Shown here: positions 6,721 through 12,102 of the stretch, piece after piece | How positions within the stretch are numbered: the first letter of the stretch is position 1 | How the letters are laid out: each line of letters opens with the position of its first letter | Origin: DYMC01 sp035406705 | Lineage (GTDB): Bacteria; Verrucomicrobiota; Lentisphaeria; Victivallales; GWF2-50-93 | Assembly: GCA_964426675.1 (NCBI GenBank) | Contig: CAYRRM010000056.1 | Span: forward strand, 1-12,102 | Direction: 5' to 3' | Length of the DNA: 12,102 nucleotides | Program-made: the position numbers and the translations under genes | The notes under the pieces: model-generated | Databases searched by the model: none | What the model saw: the letters and a program-made list of their open reading frames with translations, nothing else | Told to the model about the DNA's origin: nothing

Positions 6721-7331
6721 AGTATTTTGTTTATTACTTCCTCTGATTTTAGTACTAAATCATATTTTGCTCTTTTTAAACTTTTCCATATACTCTGTTT
6801 TGTAACCTTTTCTTTTTTAGCAACCTTTTCAATAGAGCCCAGATTTTTATAAAGATAATATCGTTTATAATGTATTTCATTCCATTCTTCTTTAGTTTTT
6901 TCTATCCACATAAGGATTATGTCTAATAAAGATTCAATGGTTTTATTGTGTAAAATTATTTTTATGCTTCTTTTTTCCTTCTCAGCGTTTATAATTGCCT
7001 GGCGTGAATTGAAAAAACATTCACCATCCATTTGAGAAGTCGTATTATAAAAATTTGTAGATATGCTTCCCTCCCCAGCTCCAAATCTCATTTTATAAGG
7101 GTATAAATTTTCTTCAAAATATCCTGTTATCTGTAAAAGCGGAGAGTTTTTTCTAATAAGTCCCTGAATTTCGTCACCTATAGTAATGGAGAATTTAACA
7201 ACTATAAATTCTTTAAACTTTTTATTTACTTCTTCGCAAAGAGAGGCCAGTTTTTTCTGTAATCTTTCTCTATTACTTATTTCCCTTGAGCTTACAACAT
7301 CTCCTGTAATCACTAAAAAGGTTTCTTTCAT
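6702..7331 (-). CDS. SatD-family protein with C-terminal helix-turn-helix-like region
   Basis: A 209-residue soluble protein. Family marks are ITGDVVSSREI (8-18), ITIGDEIQGL (49-58), MRFGAGEGSIST (81-92) and QMDGECFFNSRQAI (100-113), the pattern I associate with SatD proteins, named after a gene of the Streptococcus mutans acid-tolerance sat operon. Residues about 150-195 (SIEKVAKKEKVTKQSIWKSL lies within) look like a helix-turn-helix of the sigma region 4 or LuxR type. The N-terminal motifs, with two Asp (D11, D53) and a Gly-rich FGAGEGSI followed by DG, resemble the layout of class III nucleotide cyclases; this is my inference, not an established activity. It begins 14 bases after the GT2 stop with only a weak ribosome site, and is followed by the widest gap in the window. 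Molecular function of the family is not known to me. Confidence 0.82.
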   Translation of the reverse strand: MKETFLVITGDVVSSREISNRERLQKKLASLCEEVNKKFKEFIVVKFSITIGDEIQGLIRKNSPLLQITGYFEENLYPYKMRFGAGEGSISTNFYNTTSQMDGECFFNSRQAIINAEKEKRSIKIILHNKTIESLLDIILMWIEKTKEEWNEIHYKRYYLYKNLGSIEKVAKKEKVTKQSIWKSLKRAKYDLVLKSEEVINKILSAEKG

Positions 7332-7345
7332 ATCTTTATTTTATT

Positions 7346-8068
7346 CTATTTCACAGTAAAATCCAATCTTTTAAATCTGTATCTTATAATCAAAAAGATC
7401 ATTTTCATCCCTAATACAAATGCCTTTCTTATACTTCCCGTGACAGACGATTTTCCCACTCGCGGTTTATAATTTACAGGAATTTCTATGAATTTAGTGC
7501 CTGACTTTATAACAAGGAGGGTTAGTTCAGGTCCAAAGTGTTGAGTCCCCACAGTGAAGTGTTTTTTGACCTTTTCGTAAACAGGTCTCTTTATCAACCT
7601 CATAGTGCATCCAACATCAGTAAGTGTTGTTGTGTTATAAAGGAATTCCATAAGTTTGCCCACAGCCCAGTTACCCCATTTTAGAAAAAAATTCATATTG
7701 GCACCTTCCCAGATTAGTTCTCTTGTCGTTCGCGTTCCTAATACATAGTCAAAGTCATCGCTGTAAGCAAGAAGTTTTATTACATCCCTGCCAGAAAATG
7801 TGCCATCCGGCTCGGAAATAATAAGATAGTCCCCTGTTGCTTCTTCCAGCCCTTTCCAGATAGCATATCCATATCCCTGTCTCTTTTCATAAACAAGTCG
7901 GGCAGATGTCTTTTTTACCTCTTCATCCGTTCCTTCTGCAGCATTATTATTTACCACCACAATTTCATCTACAAAACCAGATGCAAAAAAGTCATTTATC
8001 GCATCTCTGATAGAATCCTTCTCATTATAAGTTGGAAATATCACACTTACCTTTTTATTCTTCCACAT
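7346..8068 (-). CDS. GT2 family glycosyltransferase
   Basis: A 240-residue soluble GT2 protein. The GT-A core begins VSVIFPTYNE. The usual VDDGS is replaced by VVNNNAAEGT (38-47), and the metal-binding region reads SEPDGTF (85-91). LTDVGCTMRLI (149-159), HFGPEL (177-182) and NYKPRVGKSS (199-208) complete the pattern of bacterial DPM-like transferases. Substitution of the first Asp pair by Asn is common in this subgroup and does not by itself suggest loss of activity. The C-terminus carries a hydrophobic, basic stretch (about 216-235) that may lie on the membrane. The ATG at 8068 has an excellent AGGAG (8074-8078) at 5-base spacing inside the end of the preceding GT-C gene, which it overlaps by 14 bases. 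Probable role is loading a lipid carrier with sugar; the sugar is unknown. Confidence 0.92.
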   Translation of the reverse strand: MWKNKKVSVIFPTYNEKDSIRDAINDFFASGFVDEIVVVNNNAAEGTDEEVKKTSARLVYEKRQGYGYAIWKGLEEATGDYLIISEPDGTFSGRDVIKLLAYSDDFDYVLGTRTTRELIWEGANMNFFLKWGNWAVGKLMEFLYNTTTLTDVGCTMRLIKRPVYEKVKKHFTVGTQHFGPELTLLVIKSGTKFIEIPVNYKPRVGKSSVTGSIRKAFVLGMKMIFLIIRYRFKRLDFTVK

Positions 8069-9800
8069 TTTTTCTCCTGTAAATTATAATATCAGGATTA
8101 GGAGGCCAGAAATCCTTTGCTGAGAACTTAGTTCTGTTAAAGGTAATGCCCATTATAGAAGCAAGCTGTTTGAAATGTTTCAGTATATAATATTCCGCAA
8201 AGAAATTTTTTATGTCAGATTCTTTTTGCCATAACATTTCATATTCACTGATAATGAAATATTCTGGTTTTTCTTTTTCTAATAATTCTTTATTCCAGAG
8301 TATGGGTACTAATCTATATCTATAAAATTGAAATGGGGGTGTTCTATAAGGTGCAGGCATCTGCAATAATCCTATTTTTGCCTTTTCCGGGATATTTTCA
8401 TTTATCCATTCCCCAGCTATATCACGAATATTTTTCTGCATAAAAATTCTGGTATAAGAAATAGAATAAAGAAATGTCCATGCAAGAACAAAAAATACTA
8501 TAATATTTCCCAGAAGTTTAAAATTCTTTCGTATTTCTGTAAGGAATACTCCTGCAAAGATAGCCATAAACGGAATTAAAAATATCCCTCTCCTGGTGTA
8601 CCATGGAGAGAAAGAAGAAAATACTAAAAAGGGCACTACAAAAGATAATAAAAGGAAAGTTTCTTTTTCTTCTCTTTTTTTAAATATGATAAGAATATAA
8701 CCACCAATAGCACTTATTAAAAAAGGCCATCCTACAGCAGATTTTAAAGAGGCAAAAAGAAAATAAAACGGCTGGAAAGAAAATTTAAAATCACCAGCAC
8801 CATTTTTTATCGTCGCAGACATAATTTCTTTGTCCAGAAGTAGAAAGATATGGATTACAGCAAAAACTATGAATAAAAATGTTATTCCAATAGTAGTATA
8901 TTTAAAACTCCTCATAAAACTTTTTTTCTTTAAAAATCTTATACATCCTGCCCAAAATATAAATATACCACTTAATAAATATGGAATAAACACAGATGTA
9001 GCAAGACCTGCTGAAATGCCCGCAATTATATAATATTTTAGTCTATCTTCATTTAAAATCTTTAAACTGAATAGAAAAGAAAGCATTATAAAAGGAATTG
9101 CAAAACCATAATAATACCCAAAATGATTCCAGAGATTTAAAACAGGAGATATACCATAAAGAAAAGCAGAAAAAAAAGCTATATCTCTTCCAAATTCATT
9201 GCCTATTTTCCACACAATGTAAGTACTAAAAAGCATAGTTAAAATTAGAAATACTCTTATAGAAAGATAGATTTTCCCAATTTCCCAAGGATGGGATATA
9301 TAGAAACTGATATCATTAGTATCATTAGTAAGTTTTATAAGATTTAATGATTTACATACTCCAAGCCATAAACCAGCTGAGTAGATATAGAAAGAACCAG
9401 GTACTGGCGTTTTGGGACTAAATTCTTTTCTTTTGAGGTTAATATGGGAAAGAGCAATAATAGTAACATGTTCATCAGGATAGTAGGTTCTTAGAAAATA
9501 AGTTCTCATAGCATTTATCTTGGCTAGGGTTATTGGTATTTTGTTATGTATATTTACTACTATCTGATTTTCGTTGTAATCATGACGATATTCTTGAGTT
9601 GAATATTTAACCATTTCTCTAATTTCCTTTCTTGCTTTTACCATTTCAGGAAGTAATTGTTCTAATATTTCTTCCTCATTTCCCATTAGCAATTTCATAG
9701 TGTTTTTTCCTGGCAATCCCCACTGTATACCAAGAAAATTACCAATGAACGTAGTTGTCAAAATGAATATAAAGGGGATAAATGTTTTCAGGTTTTTCAT
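8055..9800 (-). CDS. GT-C type membrane glycosyltransferase with long first extracytoplasmic loop
   Basis: A 581-residue polytopic membrane protein. TM1 is at about 8-28. A charged stretch of nearly 150 residues follows before TM2 (about 178-197), much longer than the first loop of the other transferases here. No clean DE dyad is seen after TM1; GNEEEI (40-45) may take its place, and TPVPGSFYIY (131-140) may correspond to the Pro-Pro motif. About eight further hydrophobic segments follow, including FSPWYTRRGIFLIP (397-410). A C-terminal soluble domain from about residue 455 carries AGEWINENI (462-470), YRTPPFQF (485-492), YFIISEY (514-520) and PPNPDIIIYRR (566-576). The gene at the right edge shares this domain, so the two are paralogs. 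The ATG abuts the TAA of the preceding gene and has AGGA at 7-base spacing. GT-C membership is inferred from architecture; substrate is unknown. Confidence 0.85.
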   Translation of the reverse strand: MKNLKTFIPFIFILTTTFIGNFLGIQWGLPGKNTMKLLMGNEEEILEQLLPEMVKARKEIREMVKYSTQEYRHDYNENQIVVNIHNKIPITLAKINAMRTYFLRTYYPDEHVTIIALSHINLKRKEFSPKTPVPGSFYIYSAGLWLGVCKSLNLIKLTNDTNDISFYISHPWEIGKIYLSIRVFLILTMLFSTYIVWKIGNEFGRDIAFFSAFLYGISPVLNLWNHFGYYYGFAIPFIMLSFLFSLKILNEDRLKYYIIAGISAGLATSVFIPYLLSGIFIFWAGCIRFLKKKSFMRSFKYTTIGITFLFIVFAVIHIFLLLDKEIMSATIKNGAGDFKFSFQPFYFLFASLKSAVGWPFLISAIGGYILIIFKKREEKETFLLLSFVVPFLVFSSFSPWYTRRGIFLIPFMAIFAGVFLTEIRKNFKLLGNIIVFFVLAWTFLYSISYTRIFMQKNIRDIAGEWINENIPEKAKIGLLQMPAPYRTPPFQFYRYRLVPILWNKELLEKEKPEYFIISEYEMLWQKESDIKNFFAEYYILKHFKQLASIMGITFNRTKFSAKDFWPPNPDIIIYRRKNVEE

Positions 9801-11015
9801 TTATTTATCCTTTTTTATGCTTAAAATAGATAATATTATTATAAGCGGCATAATGGGTTCGCGGTATCTTATGATTGTCTTGAAAAATAGAATAATAGGT
9901 AAAGACCAGCAGATAATTATGAGATAGAATAAAATGAAGTCCTTCCATCTTTTCAAAGAAAGCAAAAATCCAAAACCGGCAAGGATAAAGATGGGAAGAT
10001 TGGTGATTAAAGATATAACTGTGTGATGTGTCTTATAGCTTTCTCCCGGTCCTGAAAATGTATGCGGTGTTAATCTCCAGAATCTTAAAAATCTGTCTTT
10101 TACAAGTTTCCAGTAAATATCAGGATTTTCTTTGATAAATTTGAAAGCAGCCCTGTAAAAATATCTATCTGTTTCAACTTCAGAAAGCCCCTTAATATCT
10201 TTTATTACCGGTTCGTCATATTTTCCTGTTGGGTCCCAGTATCCTGATAGTTGGTAGATTGATTTTGGATTATTGGCAATATAACATACAATACCACCTT
10301 CCGTTGATGTGAGAACAAAGGTTCTGTGGATTTTATAGTTTCTTATAGCCCACGGAGATACTGCTATAGCCGTTGTTATTGCATAAGATAGAAAATTTTT
10401 ACAGAGATGTTTTCTGTCTTTTATAATCAGCCATAGAAAAACAACAGGTAAGAATATAAGAAAAACAGAACGAGTTAAAATAGCGATACCTGTGAATATC
10501 CCTGCTGCAATGAATAAATATATATTGTTTTTTCGCACTCCATTAATCAGTAATAAAACTATAAGTAAGAGTAAAAATATCTCAAGTGTAACAGGGGCAA
10601 GATAGCCAGTCCAGAAGATAGAAGGTGGATAAACCGCATATATTAAAGCAGACCAGATACCTGCCGTCCTATTTTTTAAAACCTCTGCAGCAAGGAAATA
10701 CAAAAAGATGCAACTTATAGCACTGATTATGGCAAGTCCGATTTTTGCTGCAAGATAACTGTGTCCGAATATTTTGTAGATACATCCGAGAAAGAGTGGA
10801 AATACAGGGGCACGCCAGGAATAGAATCTCACTCCATCAGGGAAATATGGATTATTGACCCAGTAGCCCTGTCCTGAGGCAAGTTTCCAGCCAAGTTCAT
10901 CCCACCAGTCCCCCCATACATCAACACTATTATTTAAAGTAAGGATAAATCCAATACGAAGAAGTAAAGCAAAAAGAAATATGAATATAAGTTTTTTTAC
11001 TATTTTCTTTTCCAT
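9801..11015 (-). CDS. GT-C (PMT_2/ArnT-like) membrane glycosyltransferase
   Basis: A 404-residue polytopic membrane protein. TM1 (about 7-27) is followed by GDWWDELGW (35-43), holding the acidic dyad D39-E40, and by WRAPVFPLFL (67-76), a variant of the HPP/RPP motif. Later elements SPWAIRNY, NNPKS, EVETDRYFYR, IKENP, RFWRLTP and RYREPIMPL match the transferase at 4516-5685 in order and spacing, showing that the two arose by duplication. Like that protein it has no large C-terminal soluble domain. The frame extends upstream to a TTG at 11045, but the ATG at 11015 starts MEKKIVKKLIF, a usual N-terminus directly before TM1, and cuts the overlap with the preceding gene to 16 bases. No clear Shine-Dalgarno precedes it, so it may rely on coupling. 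Donor would be a polyprenyl-phosphate sugar; acceptor is unknown. Confidence 0.91.
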   Translation of the reverse strand: MEKKIVKKLIFIFLFALLLRIGFILTLNNSVDVWGDWWDELGWKLASGQGYWVNNPYFPDGVRFYSWRAPVFPLFLGCIYKIFGHSYLAAKIGLAIISAISCIFLYFLAAEVLKNRTAGIWSALIYAVYPPSIFWTGYLAPVTLEIFLLLLIVLLLINGVRKNNIYLFIAAGIFTGIAILTRSVFLIFLPVVFLWLIIKDRKHLCKNFLSYAITTAIAVSPWAIRNYKIHRTFVLTSTEGGIVCYIANNPKSIYQLSGYWDPTGKYDEPVIKDIKGLSEVETDRYFYRAAFKFIKENPDIYWKLVKDRFLRFWRLTPHTFSGPGESYKTHHTVISLITNLPIFILAGFGFLLSLKRWKDFILFYLIIICWSLPIILFFKTIIRYREPIMPLIIILSILSIKKDK

Positions 11016-12102
11016 ATCAAAATAACCGGATTTGGATGACACCAATCATAAGGAATATCTTCTGGATGTCTGAATTTTATCCATTTTAATGATGGCTCTT
11101 TTTCAAATATCTTATAAACTTCATAGTTAGAAAGTAAATCTTTAATAAATTCCATCCTTGCTCCCCTCAGCCACTGATATTCACTAACTATAAAATATGA
11201 AGGTTTTTCTTTTTCTATCTCTCCCTTATTCTGTGTAATGGTAATTTTATAATCTAAAAACCTGAAAGGTGGAGTTCTCCATGGAGAAGGTGATTCAAGT
11301 AATCCAATTGCTTTATCAGTGGATATGTTTTCATTTATCCATCTTCCTGCTTCAACTCGTATATTTTCCATACCAAAGAGTTTAACATAAGAAGCGGTAT
11401 AAAGAATAGTATATAGTGCAACAATTGTAAGTGCCATACCTATAACCTTAAATCTAACTTTTGAAAAGAAAAGCCCTGCTGAAAGTAAGAAAAGCGGGTA
11501 TAAAAATATGCTGTAGTGAATCCACTCTGCTGTTGTGAATGCAAAATATAGAAAAGCAGGAAGTATTATAATTAAGAGCATCCAGTTTAGTTTTTCCGGT
11601 TTATATATAAGTCCCCCTATAAATCCAGTTATTACCGTAATCCATAATAAAGTTCCCATTCCGTATCTCATTGTGTTGAATAAGAAGATAATGATTGATT
11701 TTAAAGAAATATCTTTATGCCAGTAGGTGCGGAGATATGCAATTTCTTGAAAGAATTCTTTATGGGATAAAAGGACATAAGGGTTTGTTAAAAAGAATAT
11801 TCCAAGAAAGATTATAAATGTAAATATAAGATTTCTAATCTTCCATTTAATATCTTTATTGAAAAACAGAATAAATATAACCACAGCCCAGTATATATAA
11901 CCGTAAGAGAGTAATGTTCCAAATGATAAGCCTGCAAACATAGAGGCAGTATATAAGCATTTTACCTTTTCTGATTTATAGAACTTTATAAGAAAATATA
12001 TGACAGATAAGAACCACAATAGTCCATAAGAAAATGGTTTTAGATAATGAGACCACATCACAAATCCTGCAGATGTTCCATAGAAAAAAGTTAATAAATA
12101 AA
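11000..12102 (-). CDS. GT-C type membrane glycosyltransferase, N-terminus beyond the window
   Basis: The frame is open to the right edge, giving 366 visible codons; the first GTG/ATG codons (12061, 12058) lie inside the protein, so they are not the start. The visible first residues (FFYGTSA, then MWSHYLKPFSYG) align with YGISPVLNLWNHFGYYYG at about residue 214 of the 581-residue transferase at 8055-9800, so about 200 residues are missing. About eight hydrophobic segments are followed by a soluble C-terminal domain with AGRWINENI, PSPWRTPPFRF, YFIVSEY and HPNPVILIW, matching the same paralog motif by motif. Where the paralog has SPWYTRRGIFLIP this protein has EWIHYSIFLYP. The catalytic loop lies outside the window, so activity cannot be judged. 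The stop overlaps the next gene by 16 bases. Likely a carrier-dependent glycosyltransferase in the same glycan pathway. Confidence 0.86.
   Translation of the reverse strand, partial: YLLTFFYGTSAGFVMWSHYLKPFSYGLLWFLSVIYFLIKFYKSEKVKCLYTASMFAGLSFGTLLSYGYIYWAVVIFILFFNKDIKWKIRNLIFTFIIFLGIFFLTNPYVLLSHKEFFQEIAYLRTYWHKDISLKSIIIFLFNTMRYGMGTLLWITVITGFIGGLIYKPEKLNWMLLIIILPAFLYFAFTTAEWIHYSIFLYPLFLLSAGLFFSKVRFKVIGMALTIVALYTILYTASYVKLFGMENIRVEAGRWINENISTDKAIGLLESPSPWRTPPFRFLDYKITITQNKGEIEKEKPSYFIVSEYQWLRGARMEFIKDLLSNYEVYKIFEKEPSLKWIKFRHPEDIPYDWCHPNPVILIWKRK

Noticed and set aside
7332..7375. Possible promoter before the SatD gene (TTGGAT, 17 bases, TAAAAT)
   Set aside because: Only three of six -35 bases match, and the transcript would start almost at the ATG, leaving no leader. 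Chance is the simpler explanation in this composition.
8588..8610. Inverted repeat CTCTCC...GGAGAG with inner TGGT/ACCA
   Set aside because: It lies wholly inside the 581-residue coding region, has a bulge and a two-base loop, and encodes the plausible segment SPWYTRRG; no junction or U-run is nearby.
11000..12061. Treating the right-edge transferase as a complete 353-residue gene starting at 12061
   Set aside because: The frame remains open to the window edge, and the upstream residues align with the middle of its paralog, so the true start is outside.
1..12102. CRISPR array, insertion sequence, tRNA or rRNA
   Set aside because: No regularly spaced direct repeats, transposase motifs, terminal inverted repeats or conserved RNA gene sequences were seen on either strand.

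Overview
The window is a densely packed, AT-rich (about one third G+C by eye) stretch of bacterial DNA in which every supportable gene lies on the minus strand. Transcription runs from the right edge to the left edge, and both edges cut through genes. Fifteen protein genes follow one another with junctions ranging from a 34-base overlap to a 40-base gap. Two junctions are ATGA stop/start overlaps and one is a TAA stop directly abutting an ATG. No stretch above 300 bases lacks a gene, and no rRNA, tRNA, CRISPR array, insertion sequence or clear terminator was seen. Purine-rich Shine-Dalgarno sites (AGGA, AGGAG, AAGGGGG) and TGA used as stop indicate a bacterium with the standard code. The set of functions fits a cell-envelope or exopolysaccharide region, possibly from an uncultivated lineage, but I cannot assign a phylum from sequence alone.

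Layout in order of transcription. (1) 12102-8055: three large membrane glycosyltransferases of the GT-C / PMT_2 (ArnT-like) type, in the order A (cut by the right edge), B, A', where A and A' are clear paralogs. (2) 8068-7346: a GT2 glycosyltransferase. (3) 7331-6332: a SatD-family protein, a tandem-hairpin spacer that is the widest gap in the window, and a small membrane protein resembling the C-terminal part of DUF3307 proteins. (4) 6335-4516: a cytoplasmic polysaccharide deacetylase-fold enzyme (CE4) overlapping another GT-C transferase, which is a paralog of B. (5) 4497-4023: a hicB-hicA toxin-antitoxin pair. (6) 4014-1798: a GT2 of the dolichyl-phosphate-mannose-synthase type, a zinc-ribbon SAM methyltransferase, and a second GT2. 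(7) 1808-1: two more GT-C transferases, the last cut by the left edge after 99 residues.

How the genes probably work together (inference): the GT2 enzymes would charge a polyprenyl-phosphate carrier with a sugar on the cytoplasmic face. The CE4 enzyme could deacylate a carrier-linked amino sugar, and the GT-C enzymes would transfer sugars from the carrier outside the cytoplasmic membrane. This is the division of labour known for ArnC-ArnD-ArnT. The SatD/membrane-protein pair and the HicBA pair are the two non-glycan insertions and are the most interesting departures from an ordinary glycan cluster.
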